DNA of 64,000 bases from Marinobacter maroccanus (GTDB lineage: Bacteria; Pseudomonadota; Gammaproteobacteria; Pseudomonadales; Oleiphilaceae). A model generated the notes under the pieces. It saw only the letters and a list, made by a program, of their open reading frames with translations, did no database searches and was not told the origin of the DNA. Of the stretch, positions 54,186 through 62,989 are shown piece by piece. Position 1 is the stretch's first letter. The number at the start of each line of letters is the position of its first letter. Both the position numbers and the translations under genes were made by a program. The stretch is taken from contig NZ_PSSX01000005.1 in assembly GCF_002933275.1 (NCBI RefSeq), positions 186,001 to 250,000 of the forward strand. Reading direction: 5' to 3'.

Positions 54186-56989
54186 TCCGGCCGTTTCAGA
54201 GCCTCTGCCTTTCCTTACTGCTGGCAGCGCCGGCTGTGGCCCAGGAATCTTTTCGTGTGGAACTGGGCCGGGACGGCGAGACCATCGGGGATATGCGTCC
54301 GGTGTTCCTGACCTTTGAAAGCCGGCCGATGCCGGCGATCTCGCCTTCGGAAGTTGCCCGCCGTTACCATCGCCTGTTCCGGACCTCGGACGAACCAGAG
54401 GTCCGGATTGATGCCCTAAACCGCCTGAGCAATATCCGGGACCGTTCAGGTGAAGATATAGGGTTCTCTCCGGCTGAAGAGGAAAGGGTCTACAGTGAAG
54501 CGATCAGCAGCTACGAGTCCATTCTGGCGCGCGGCTCCTATGGTGGGCGGCTGGATGAACTGCTTTACCAGATGGCCAAGGCCCATGCCCTGACAGGACA
54601 GCAGGATGCGTCTATCCAGAGGTTGAAACAACTGGTCGGGTTGTACCCTGATTCGCCTCTGGTACCGGAGGCCCGGTTCCGATTGGCGGAATCCGCCTTT
54701 GCTGCTGGCCATTACGCTGAGGCAGAAAGCGGCTACCGGCAATTGATTGAATCCGACGACAGCGAAGAGTTCAGCACCAAAGCCAGATACATGCTTGGCT
54801 GGAGCCAGTTCAAACAGGGGCCGTCTGCATGGAACCGGGCTGCAGCCACCTTTGTCGAGGTTCTGGACGAGTTTCTGCCGCAGGAACAAAGCCTTGAGTC
54901 GGTCAGTGAATCCAGTGTTGATACCATAGACGACACCTTTCGGGTTCTTGCCTTGATGGCGGCCCGAAAGGGTGGGCCGGACACCCTCATTGCGTGGCTG
55001 GATAAGGCACAGCCGCGCCCCTGGGAACACCTGTTGTTCGACCGGCTCGCGGACTACTACGCCATCCAGGGAGAGACCAGCGCCAGTGTTGCCGCTAACC
55101 GGGCGTTCATCGAGTATTCCCCCAATCACCATTCCGTTCCCGCCTTCCGGTTGCAGGTGGTGGATGTCTGGCAAGCGGCGGGTGACCCTGAGCAGGTTCG
55201 CATGGCCCGGGCCCGATTCGTGGAGAGCTATAGCGTGAATTCCGCCTTCGCCGAGCTGAAAGGGGGCCAGCAGGACAAGTGGCGGAGCTACAGCAGACGG
55301 CTGGCGGACTATCACTATGATTTGGGTGCCCGCTCGGCGGAACAGTGGCAGGTCGCAAACTCTGAGTCTGCCTTTGCACAGGCCGCCACTTACTATGAAG
55401 GACTGGCGCCCCGGGTGGGCCAGAGCGGCGAGGTCTTGCGACTTGCCGGGGATGCCCGACTGCAGGCGGGGCATTTTCCGAGAGCGCTGGATAACTTTCG
55501 CAAGGCTGCCTACGAAGCACCCGGTTACAGTGAGGCGGCTGATGCTGCCTGGGCCGCCGTCACCCTGTTGAGAGACGGCGTCGACCAGCAGTACGAGGCT
55601 GCCGCATTCAGACCCGGTCTGGAGGATCTTTCAGACGAAGCCAATCGTTTTAACGAGCGATTCGCGGGTGATAACCGGGGTTCCGGCCTGATGGCGGATC
55701 TGGCTGCCCGCTGGCTTGCTGCCGGCAACCATGAGCGGGGATTACACTATGCTTCGCTGGTTCTTACCGCCCTAGGGGCATCGCCGGCAGAGCGATACGC
55801 GACCTGGCAGGTGACGGCCCGGATCCGCCAGAAAGAGGGCGACTATGGACTGGCGGAACGGGCCTGGAATCAGGCGCTGGATCTTGCCGAGAGCGATCAG
55901 CTCAAGGATGTGACCGGCGACCAGTTGGCGGCCATTCGCAGGCAACTGGCGACGGCTGTTTATCGCCAGGGGGAAGTGGCTGCTTCCCAGGGCCGGCTCG
56001 GAGAGGCTGTGGGTCATTTCCGGCGGGTTGATTCAGTGTTGCCCGGCTCGGAAATAGCCATCCGGGCCCGTTACGACGCCGCGAATACCTTGCTCAAGGC
56101 ATCAGACTGGACAGCCGCTGTTGTCGACCTGCAGGAGTTCCGTAACGACCACCCGCAACATGAGCTGGCTGCGGGTATCAGTGAAAAGCTGGTACACGCC
56201 TGGATTCAGTCCGATAAACCAACCCAGGCAGCATCCGAATTGCTGCAGGCCGCTGAAAATCATGCCAACCCCTGGCAATTGCGGCTGCGGGCCGCGGAAT
56301 TGCTGAATGAAGCCGGAAATGTAGCGGAACGGAATGCCCTGTACCGGGACTACCTTGCGACCGGTCCGAAGGCTGGCGACGGATCGGAACATGAGCGGCT
56401 CCAGACCTTTCGTTATCGCCTGGTGGAAACCGGTGACGATCCGGATTACTGGCGGGAAGCACTGGTCCAGTCAGAGCTGGACAGCGCCTGGCACAGTGCC
56501 GACACCCTTGGGTGGGCATCCCGGTCTTCTCTGGTGCTTGGCGCCCGTGCGGCTGCCGCGTTTACCAGCATCAGCCTGAGTCAGCCTCTGGAGCACTCTC
56601 TCGCGCGCAAGCAGAAGGCATTGGAAACTGCTCGACAGCGATTCCTGGATGCCGAAGCTCTCGGCGGGGAGCGCGTTCTGTCTGAGTCGTTGTTCCGCCG
56701 CGCAGAGCTCTACCGGGGCCTGGCCAAAGACCTGATGACATCCGCAGTACCTTCGGACCTGAATGAGCTTGAGGCCATGCAGTACCAGATACTGCTTGAA
56801 GAAGAGGCGTATCCCTTCGAAGAGAAGGCCATTCAACTGCACACTGAAAACCACCGCCGGATTACATCAGAGGGCTATGACGCCTGGATAGGTCGCAGCC
56901 TTGGCGTTCTTGCGGAACTTCACCCGGGACGTTACGAGCGGAGTGTCAAGTGGCTCAGCTGGAACATGGAGTCTAACGATGGGGTGTAA
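54182..56989 (+). CDS. Large exported TPR protein
   Basis: A 935-aa protein with a signal peptide (MIRPFQSLCLSLLLAAPAVA, cleavage at AVAQ). TPR units run over most of the length, for example LLYQMAKAHALTGQQDASIQ, AEFRLAESAF-like ARFRLAESAFAAGHYAEAE and RYDAANTLLKASDWTAAV. Such scaffolds bridge inner- and outer-membrane parts of energised complexes. It overlaps both neighbours, so the operon is translationally coupled here. Confidence 0.82.
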   Translation: MIRPFQSLCLSLLLAAPAVAQESFRVELGRDGETIGDMRPVFLTFESRPMPAISPSEVARRYHRLFRTSDEPEVRIDALNRLSNIRDRSGEDIGFSPAEEERVYSEAISSYESILARGSYGGRLDELLYQMAKAHALTGQQDASIQRLKQLVGLYPDSPLVPEARFRLAESAFAAGHYAEAESGYRQLIESDDSEEFSTKARYMLGWSQFKQGPSAWNRAAATFVEVLDEFLPQEQSLESVSESSVDTIDDTFRVLALMAARKGGPDTLIAWLDKAQPRPWEHLLFDRLADYYAIQGETSASVAANRAFIEYSPNHHSVPAFRLQVVDVWQAAGDPEQVRMARARFVESYSVNSAFAELKGGQQDKWRSYSRRLADYHYDLGARSAEQWQVANSESAFAQAATYYEGLAPRVGQSGEVLRLAGDARLQAGHFPRALDNFRKAAYEAPGYSEAADAAWAAVTLLRDGVDQQYEAAAFRPGLEDLSDEANRFNERFAGDNRGSGLMADLAARWLAAGNHERGLHYASLVLTALGASPAERYATWQVTARIRQKEGDYGLAERAWNQALDLAESDQLKDVTGDQLAAIRRQLATAVYRQGEVAASQGRLGEAVGHFRRVDSVLPGSEIAIRARYDAANTLLKASDWTAAVVDLQEFRNDHPQHELAAGISEKLVHAWIQSDKPTQAASELLQAAENHANPWQLRLRAAELLNEAGNVAERNALYRDYLATGPKAGDGSEHERLQTFRYRLVETGDDPDYWREALVQSELDSAWHSADTLGWASRSSLVLGARAAAAFTSISLSQPLEHSLARKQKALETARQRFLDAEALGGERVLSESLFRRAELYRGLAKDLMTSAVPSDLNELEAMQYQILLEEEAYPFEEKAIQLHTENHRRITSEGYDAWIGRSLGVLAELHPGRYERSVKWLSWNMESNDGV

Positions 56990-57464
56990 TCCGTTGCGTA
57001 AGGCAGGGCTGCGTTGGGCATTCCTGCTGCTGGTGTTTCTCGCCGGTTGTGCCGGTCAGGAAGTCCGGCAGCCAGAGGAGCCCGTCAAAGCCGATCCGGA
57101 AATGGCGGCAAGCTTTGAAAAGAAAGGGCGCAAGGCCTTCGAGGAAGGTCGCAAAGGTGCGGCCGTGGACGCCTGGCAGAAAGCCGTGGAATTGGACCCC
57201 ACCAATGCGGTGACCGTGAACAATCTGGCGCTGGTCCTGAAGGATCAGTACCGGTTCGCCGAAGCCGTCAAATTGCTGGAAACAGGCATTGCCCATTCGC
57301 CGGATGTGGCGGAGCTGCATTTCAATCTGGCGGTGATTGCCGAACTCTATCTGCTGGATCTGAAAACAGCCCTCACGCACTACAACCGGTACCGGGAACT
57401 GACGAAAGCAGACGACCAGGAGGTGGCCGGGTGGATTGCGGACCTGGAAAGGAGGCTGGAATAA
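56979..57464 (+). CDS. TPR lipoprotein
   Basis: A 161-aa lipoprotein: the signal peptide ends FLAGC (Cys24), followed by about three TPRs (KGRKAFEEGRKGAAVDAWQK, NNLALVLKDQYRFAEAVKL). ATG 56979 is set by the signal sequence and lies 11 bp inside the previous gene. Asp is not at position +2, so outer-membrane targeting is expected. It could be the outer-membrane end of the complex, like the TPR lipoprotein of Glt systems. Confidence 0.85.
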   Translation: MGCNPLRKAGLRWAFLLLVFLAGCAGQEVRQPEEPVKADPEMAASFEKKGRKAFEEGRKGAAVDAWQKAVELDPTNAVTVNNLALVLKDQYRFAEAVKLLETGIAHSPDVAELHFNLAVIAELYLLDLKTALTHYNRYRELTKADDQEVAGWIADLERRLE

Positions 57465-57812
57465 ATGGTTGGTAGCCGGAAAACCTCTAAAAACCTCTTT
57501 ACTGCGCTGCTGTTGGCCGGCCTTCAGGTGCTGTTCCTCAACCAGGCGAAGGCGGATCAGGATGACACTGTCAGGCTCAGTGTTGAGGGCCTGTCTGCAA
57601 GTCTTGGCGAAGACGAGCCCCGGGTACTTTACATATTGCCCTGGCAGGCGCCGAGCCTGCCAAGACGACCAAGGGCAGATCTGAATGACGAGGCGCCGGA
57701 ACTGGTCCGTCCGGCTGATCCGGTCGCCCTGGAGCGGCACCGTCTGTTTCGCGAAAACCTCAACCCTCTGATCCTGAGTCCCCTCAGAGACTCAGCAGTG
57801 ACTGCGCAGTAA
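57465..57812 (+). CDS. Small exported protein of the envelope-motor operon
   Basis: A 115-aa protein that starts directly at the base after the previous stop. The signal peptide (about 10-30, cleavage near AKA-D) is followed by VLYILPWQAPSLPRRPRADL and a basic/acidic tail. I know no family. Its conserved-looking ILPW segment and the tight packing in the operon argue for a real component. Confidence 0.7.
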   Translation: MVGSRKTSKNLFTALLLAGLQVLFLNQAKADQDDTVRLSVEGLSASLGEDEPRVLYILPWQAPSLPRRPRADLNDEAPELVRPADPVALERHRLFRENLNPLILSPLRDSAVTAQ

Positions 57813-57828
57813 TAACGGGAGAACAAGC

Positions 57829-58455
57829 ATGCTGGACACCATCGTACGTTTTTTCCAGGAAGGCGGGCCCTTCATGTACCCCATTGCCATCGTACTTGCG
57901 TTGGGGTTGGCCATTACTCTTGAGCGGTTCTTCTATCTCTCGGCGGTGCGGCGGCGTAACCGGGTTGCCTTTGAGCGAGGCATCCTGCCGCTGCTGAGAA
58001 AACGGGATTATCAGCGGGCCATGAAAGCTGCCACCAACTCCGACAGCGCTATTGCCTCGATCATGGGGGCCGGTATTGGCCGGTTGCTCAGCAACAGCCG
58101 GCGAGAGGACATCGAGTACGCCATGGAAGAAGGCCTGATGGAAGTGCTGCCGCGCCTGGAGAAACGCACCCAGTACCTGGCGACGCTGGCCAATATCGCC
58201 ACGCTGCTGGGCCTTTTGGGAACAATTATTGGTCTTATTGCGGCGTTTACCGCTGTGGCGGCGGCAGATCCCTCCCAGAAGGCAACCCTGCTGTCAGAAA
58301 GTATTTCTGTGGCCATGAACACGACGGCCTTTGGCCTGATGTCGGCGATCCCGTTGCTTATGTTCCATGCGGTACTGCAGACCCGCACCAACGAGATTGT
58401 CGACAGTTTCGAAATGGCCGGGGTGAAGTTGCTGAACATTGTTTCTGAACCATGA
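57829..58455 (+). CDS. MotA/TolQ/ExbB proton channel protein
   Basis: A 208-aa inner-membrane protein with three helices (about 15-35, 115-140, 155-180). ANIATLLGLLGTIIGLIAAF and SISVAMNTTAFGLMSAIPLL are the channel-forming helices with the family's conserved Thr and Gly. Five such subunits normally surround two ExbD subunits and use the proton motive force. Two ExbD genes follow directly. Confidence 0.95.
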   Translation: MLDTIVRFFQEGGPFMYPIAIVLALGLAITLERFFYLSAVRRRNRVAFERGILPLLRKRDYQRAMKAATNSDSAIASIMGAGIGRLLSNSRREDIEYAMEEGLMEVLPRLEKRTQYLATLANIATLLGLLGTIIGLIAAFTAVAAADPSQKATLLSESISVAMNTTAFGLMSAIPLLMFHAVLQTRTNEIVDSFEMAGVKLLNIVSEP

Positions 58456-58982
58456 GACGCCGTCACCGCAGGTTAAACGCTTCGCCTGAGCTGGATATCA
58501 CCGCCTTTCTCAATCTCATGATTGTGCTGGTACCCGTCCTGCTGCTTGGCATGGTGTTCAGCCAGGTCCGGATGATCGAGCTGAACTTTCCGGGTATGGA
58601 GGCCGGGCAGGCGCCGGAGCCTGAGGAATTCCGGCTTGTGGTTACTTTGATTCCGCAAGGTATCGAGATCGCCGACAGTGATCGAGGTCAGATCCGGGTG
58701 CTGCCCGTGGGCCAGGAAGGGCAGGATTTCGCGAACCTTCGTCAGGTACTGCGGCAGATAAAAACCCGTGTGCCGGATAAAACCGACGTGGTGTTGGAAG
58801 TCGGACCGGACATCGATTACCAGACGCTGGTTACGGCCATGGATACCGTCCGCTCTTATCCGGCGGTAGTTGCGGCCAGCGTGGTTGAGGGGGAGCTATT
58901 TCCCGATGTTTCGCTGATGGATGCGCCTGAGGACAGACAGCTTGCCGCAAACGCCAGTGCCGAATCAGGGGAGGGCGCATGA
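58452..58982 (+). CDS. ExbD/TolR-type protein lacking the channel aspartate
   Basis: A 176-aa protein with one helix near the N-terminus and a periplasmic domain. The helix reads LDITAFLNLMIVLVPVLL. Aligned by eye with E. coli ExbD (INVTPFIDVMLVLL), the proton-carrying Asp is replaced by Asn21; Asp15 lies before the helix. So this subunit may not carry protons itself but pair with the second ExbD. It overlaps both neighbours by 4 bp (ATGA). Confidence 0.9.
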   Translation: MRRRHRRLNASPELDITAFLNLMIVLVPVLLLGMVFSQVRMIELNFPGMEAGQAPEPEEFRLVVTLIPQGIEIADSDRGQIRVLPVGQEGQDFANLRQVLRQIKTRVPDKTDVVLEVGPDIDYQTLVTAMDTVRSYPAVVAASVVEGELFPDVSLMDAPEDRQLAANASAESGEGA

Positions 58983-59467
58983 GAACGTCCCGAAAGGCGA
59001 AAAGAATTCGTCGGCATTACGGCCGGATGCACAAGCCCGGGGGCCTGAACCTGGTGTCGCTGATGGACATCTTCACCATCCTGGTCTTTTTCCTGATGGT
59101 GAATTCGTCGGATGTGAAAGTGATGCAGAACACCTCAGACGTGCCTTTGCCGAAGTCCACGGCTCAACAGGAGGCTGTTGAGAGCCTGACCGTTCAGGTA
59201 ACGGGCAATGCCATTTTGGTCCAGGGCAGCGAAGTGGCAAGACTGGATGGCATCGAGACCAGTGACACCTATATCGCCGGTCTCTCGGAAGAACTTTCCT
59301 GGCGGCGCAACCGCTGGTCTGAAATTCCCGAGGAGGGGCTTGAGGTAACCATTATGGCGGGCCGGGATACCGATTACCGCCTGCTTCGCAAGGTTATGCA
59401 GACCTGCGTTGATGAACAATATCGACAGGTGCGCCTTGCTGTGGAAGGGGAGGTCCGCAATGGCTGA
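58979..59467 (+). CDS. ExbD/TolR-type protein with channel aspartate
   Basis: A 162-aa protein. After a basic cytoplasmic start the helix LVSLMDIFTILVFFLMVNSS holds Asp30 at the canonical position. The periplasmic domain (about 55-162) contains ILVQGSEVARLDG and MAGRDTDYRLLRKVMQ. It would form the active half of a heterodimeric stator with the protein at 58452. Confidence 0.93.
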   Translation: MRTSRKAKRIRRHYGRMHKPGGLNLVSLMDIFTILVFFLMVNSSDVKVMQNTSDVPLPKSTAQQEAVESLTVQVTGNAILVQGSEVARLDGIETSDTYIAGLSEELSWRRNRWSEIPEEGLEVTIMAGRDTDYRLLRKVMQTCVDEQYRQVRLAVEGEVRNG

Positions 59468-60470
59468 TAACGGATATTCCCCAACAGCGCGTTCGGGGCT
59501 GCCATGGAGTCGTGATCTCGGCGAGAGTCGAAGATTTACGGGTATTGTATTGTTGATGCTCGCGCTGTTTTTGCCACCGGCGTTCCTGATCCCAATGTTG
59601 GAGGTGCCGGAGGTTGAGCGCAGCGAGGCCGAGAAGGTTCCTCCCCGGCTGGCGCGCCTGGTAGAGAAGCCGAAACCGATTGTGCCACCGGAGCCAGTTC
59701 AGCCCGAGCCAGAACCTGAGCCCGAGCAAGAACCGGAAGTGAAGGAAGCGAAGGAAGAACAACCAAAGCAGCCGGAACCGAAAGTTGCCAGGGTTGAACC
59801 CGACCCTGAGCCTGCCCCGAAACCAGAATCCGAACCCAAGGCCATATCGGAGCCGAAGCCCAAGCAGACCACCGAGCAAGCCAGGGAGAAAGCGTCCCGT
59901 TCCGGGCTGCTGGCTATGAGAGACAAGCTAGCCTCACTCAGGTCGCCTGAACCCACACCAACCCGCGAGTTTGCGGTCAATACACAGCCGGAGGCACCCG
60001 AAGTAACAAAATCGCCCGAGGATTCTAAGCAGGTCCTCAGCGGAAGCGGTGGTGTTGAGGACGCTCCGGCGCCGGAAACCACTGTTGCTGTGGCTGAGCA
60101 TGAGGTCAAAACGGTTGATGCTCCCGAGGAAGAATCCCGAAAAGTGGCCGCCAGGCCGGCAAAGGCCGAGCCATCGGTTGGCGAGCGGGCAATGAGTAAT
60201 ATCCGGCAAGTATTCGATGCCCAGAAAACGGCTCTTTATTCCATGTACCGGCGGGAGCTGCGGCAGGATCCGACCCTCGAGGGCAAGGTGTTGTTGGAGC
60301 TGGTAATCGAACCGAATGGCTCGGTGTCCGCCTGTGAGGTGGTCAGCTCAGAGCTCGAGCACCCTACGCTGGAACAGCGGATTGCCATGCGGGTGCGGCT
60401 GTTCAATTTCGGGGCTGACAATGTTGAGGTCCGGAAGGTCAGATTTCCGATTGACTTCCTGCCCGGCTGA
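59460..60470 (+). CDS. TonB-like protein with AgmX/PglI C-terminal domain
   Basis: A 336-aa protein with one N-terminal membrane helix (about 25-46), a long Pro/Glu/Lys-rich spacer (about 60-240) able to span the periplasm, and a C-terminal domain VGERAMSNIRQVFDAQK, ALYSMYRRELRQDPTLEGKV and LVIEPNGSVSACEV, the pattern of AgmX/PglI (Glt) C-terminal domains. The start at 59460 was chosen over 59409, which lies deeper in the previous gene. It should transmit energy from the ExbBD channel to the TPR proteins or the outer membrane. Confidence 0.9.
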   Translation: MADNGYSPTARSGLPWSRDLGESRRFTGIVLLMLALFLPPAFLIPMLEVPEVERSEAEKVPPRLARLVEKPKPIVPPEPVQPEPEPEPEQEPEVKEAKEEQPKQPEPKVARVEPDPEPAPKPESEPKAISEPKPKQTTEQAREKASRSGLLAMRDKLASLRSPEPTPTREFAVNTQPEAPEVTKSPEDSKQVLSGSGGVEDAPAPETTVAVAEHEVKTVDAPEEESRKVAARPAKAEPSVGERAMSNIRQVFDAQKTALYSMYRRELRQDPTLEGKVLLELVIEPNGSVSACEVVSSELEHPTLEQRIAMRVRLFNFGADNVEVRKVRFPIDFLPG

Positions 60471-60476
60471 TAAGGC

Positions 60477-60507
60477 AATCGGGCAGCCAGTGAGGGACTG
60501 CCCGATT
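60477..60507. terminator. Hairpin between convergent genes
   Basis: AATCGGGCAG / CTGCCCGATT with an 11-base loop lies between the AgmX/PglI gene and the MaoC gene. The stem is strong, but no clear T-run follows on either strand. Confidence 0.6.
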
Positions 60508-60515
60508 CGGAGAGC

Positions 60516-61001
60516 CTAGTTTTCGATGGTGATTTTCGGCAGCCGGGGTTTGTGCAGGGACACTTTCTCCGATGGCGCGATGACCTTCGCTTCCCCAATG
60601 ACCACTTTCTGATCGTTCTGATTACGCACGTCGCACTCGACCACGACCCGGCCTTTCGGTTCCTTGCGCAGGACTTTCAGCTTCACGGTGAGTGTGTCGT
60701 CCAGTTTCACCGGGCGCTTGAAGGAGAGGGTCTGATCCAGGTAGATGGTGCCAGGGCCAGGCATGACCGTTGCCAGCGCCGCCGAGATCAGGGAGCCGCT
60801 CCACATACCATGGGCAATCCGCTCCTTGAACATGGAGCCGGCTGCAAATTCGGAGTCCAGGTGTACCGGGTTTACATCACCGGAGACCGCTGCAAACAGC
60901 ACCAGTTCGTCGTCGGTGAGGGTGCGCGTAAAGGTGGCGGTGTCACCCTCGTTCAGCTCGTCGTAGGTAATATTTTCCAGGGTATCAAGGGTATCGCTCA
61001 T
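60516..61001 (-). CDS. MaoC-like (R)-specific enoyl-CoA hydratase
   Basis: A 161-aa hot-dog-fold protein. SGDVNPVHLDSEFA holds the catalytic Asp and His of the hydratase-2 motif (D-x4-H), and RIAHGMWSGSLISAAL the following helix. It would hydrate 2-enoyl-CoA to (R)-3-hydroxyacyl-CoA, linking fatty-acid breakdown to polyhydroxyalkanoate or lipid synthesis. It is divergent from fadD, which suggests shared control. Confidence 0.9.
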   Translation of the reverse strand: MSDTLDTLENITYDELNEGDTATFTRTLTDDELVLFAAVSGDVNPVHLDSEFAAGSMFKERIAHGMWSGSLISAALATVMPGPGTIYLDQTLSFKRPVKLDDTLTVKLKVLRKEPKGRVVVECDVRNQNDQKVVIGEAKVIAPSEKVSLHKPRLPKITIEN

Positions 61002-61189
61002 CGCGTGCTCCGCACATTTGTCATTTGAGTACAGGTGTTCGGGTAAGAGTCTCGAAAACTACCTCATCGGTTACAAAACTGCTATTCTCTCCCCACTTTT
61101 TTGAGGCTGATACTTTTGTAGGGTTGATTTTTTGAACAACCTGACATCGGTAAATCATTACAATCAAAAGCGCCAAACAGGAGATGGTG

Positions 61190-62866
61190 ATGGATTTTGA
61201 GCAGTTCTATCAGGATAAATACCCCGCCGGCGTGCCCCGCGAGGTGGACCTGAACAAGTACAAAAGCATGGTGGATGTGTTCGAGCAGTCGGTCAAAAAG
61301 TTTGCCGACCGTCCCGCATTCACTGCTGTTGGCGCAACTCTCACTTACCGTGACCTCGACACCCAGAGCCGTAACTTTGCGGCCTGGCTCCAGAACAAGA
61401 CAGATCTTAAGCCTGGCGACCGTATCGCTGTGCAAATGCCTAACGTCAGTCAGTACCCGGTTGTTGTGTTTGGCGCTATGCGGGCTGGCCTGATTGTGGT
61501 GAATACCAACCCGCTGTATACCACGCGGGAGATGGAACACCAGTTCAACGATTCCGGTGCCAAGGCGCTGGTGGTTCTGGCCAACATGGCCGAAAACGCC
61601 GAAAAAGTACTGCCACATACTGGCATCGAGCACGTGATTGTTACCGAAATCGCGGACATGCACTCGCCGATCAAGCGCACTCTGATGAATGCCGTAGTCA
61701 AGCACGTCAAGAAGATGGTGCCGCCGTTCAATATTCCCCAGGCGCACAAGCTTCCGGCGGTCCTTAGTGCCGGCGCCCGTGAGAAATTCACCCCCGTAGA
61801 GTGCAAGCAGGACGACATCGCCGTGCTTCAGTACACCGGTGGCACCACCGGTGTGGCGAAAGGCGCAATGCTGACCCACGGTAACCTGGTGGCCAACCTG
61901 CTGCAGACCCGCCCGATGATGGAAGACATGGTGGTTGAGGGTCAGGAAGTGGTGATTGCGCCCCTGCCGCTGTACCACATTTATTCCTTTACCCTGAACT
62001 GCGGCATCATGCTTGAGGCCGGTGCCCACAACGTATTGATTCCGAATCCGCGGGATATCCCGGGTTTTGTGAAAGAACTGAAGAACCACAAGTTCACCGC
62101 CTTCCTCGGCCTGAACACCCTGTTTGTTGCGCTTTGCAACAACGAAGAATTCCAGGATCTGGACTTCAGCAGTCTGAAGCTGACCTCGTCCGGCGGTATG
62201 GCGCTGACCAGCGACACCGCCAAAATGTGGGAGCGGGTCACCGGTTGTGAGATTTGCGAAGGCTTCGGGATGACCGAAACCTCACCGGTGGTCACCTTTA
62301 ATCCGCACAGCGCTATTCAGATCGGTACCATCGGCCTTCCTATTCCGTCGACAGTGGTTAAAACTCTGGACGAAGAAGGCAACGAGACGCCTCTCGGCGA
62401 GCCCGGCGAGCTGTGCGTGAAAGGCCCGCAGGTTATGCGCGGTTACTGGCAGCGTCCGGAAGATACCCAGAAATCTTTCACCGAGGACGGCTACCTGCGT
62501 ACCGGTGATATCGCCCTGATCCAGGAAGACGGCTACATCCGCATTGTCGATCGGAAGAAAGACATGATCATTGTTTCGGGCTTCAACGTATTCCCGAACG
62601 AGATTGAAGATGTGGTCAGCAGCCATCCGAAGGTGGTTGAGTGTGCCGCCGTTGGCGTACCCGATGCCAAGAGCGGCGAAGCGGTGAAGGTTTACCTGGT
62701 GCCGACAGCTGAAGGCGTGACTGAGAACGAGCTCAAGGAATTCTGTCGCGAGCGGCTGACCGCCTACAAGGTACCCAAGCAGTTTGAGTTCCGGGATGAA
62801 CTGCCCAAGACCAACGTGGGCAAGATTCTCCGCCGTGAACTGCGGGACGAGGCGAACAACAAATAA
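61190..62866 (+). CDS. fadD: Long-chain fatty-acid-CoA ligase
   Basis: An adenylate-forming enzyme of 558 aa. YTGGTTGVAKGAMLTH is the P-loop (AMP-binding) motif, GFGMTETSPVV the A5 region, YLRTGDIALIQEDGY and DRKKDMIIVSGFNVFPNEIE the hinge, and PKTNVGKILRREL the catalytic lysine motif. The ATG at 61190 has AGGAG at a good distance; the ATG at 61184 does not. It activates long-chain fatty acids at the inner membrane. Confidence 0.95.
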   Translation: MDFEQFYQDKYPAGVPREVDLNKYKSMVDVFEQSVKKFADRPAFTAVGATLTYRDLDTQSRNFAAWLQNKTDLKPGDRIAVQMPNVSQYPVVVFGAMRAGLIVVNTNPLYTTREMEHQFNDSGAKALVVLANMAENAEKVLPHTGIEHVIVTEIADMHSPIKRTLMNAVVKHVKKMVPPFNIPQAHKLPAVLSAGAREKFTPVECKQDDIAVLQYTGGTTGVAKGAMLTHGNLVANLLQTRPMMEDMVVEGQEVVIAPLPLYHIYSFTLNCGIMLEAGAHNVLIPNPRDIPGFVKELKNHKFTAFLGLNTLFVALCNNEEFQDLDFSSLKLTSSGGMALTSDTAKMWERVTGCEICEGFGMTETSPVVTFNPHSAIQIGTIGLPIPSTVVKTLDEEGNETPLGEPGELCVKGPQVMRGYWQRPEDTQKSFTEDGYLRTGDIALIQEDGYIRIVDRKKDMIIVSGFNVFPNEIEDVVSSHPKVVECAAVGVPDAKSGEAVKVYLVPTAEGVTENELKEFCRERLTAYKVPKQFEFRDELPKTNVGKILRRELRDEANNK

Positions 62867-62889
62867 GCCTGTCTGGCAGTTGATCAAGG

Positions 62890-62914
62890 AAAACCCTGCT
62901 TCGGCGGGGTTTTT
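62890..62914 (+). terminator. Rho-independent terminator of fadD
   Basis: AACCCTGC-TTCG-GCGGGGTT is an 8-bp stem with the stable TTCG loop, followed by T residues, 24 bp after the stop. Confidence 0.92.
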
Positions 62915-62989
62915 CCGTTTTTAAGAAACCGACTTTCCCGATAGACTGTCGCCCAATCGAATCCGAGTGAGCGCTATTCCGGCAATTCA

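Noticed and set aside
61020..61183. Fatty-acid regulator (FadR or PsrA) operator between MaoC and fadD genes
   Set aside because: No convincing match to either known operator pattern.
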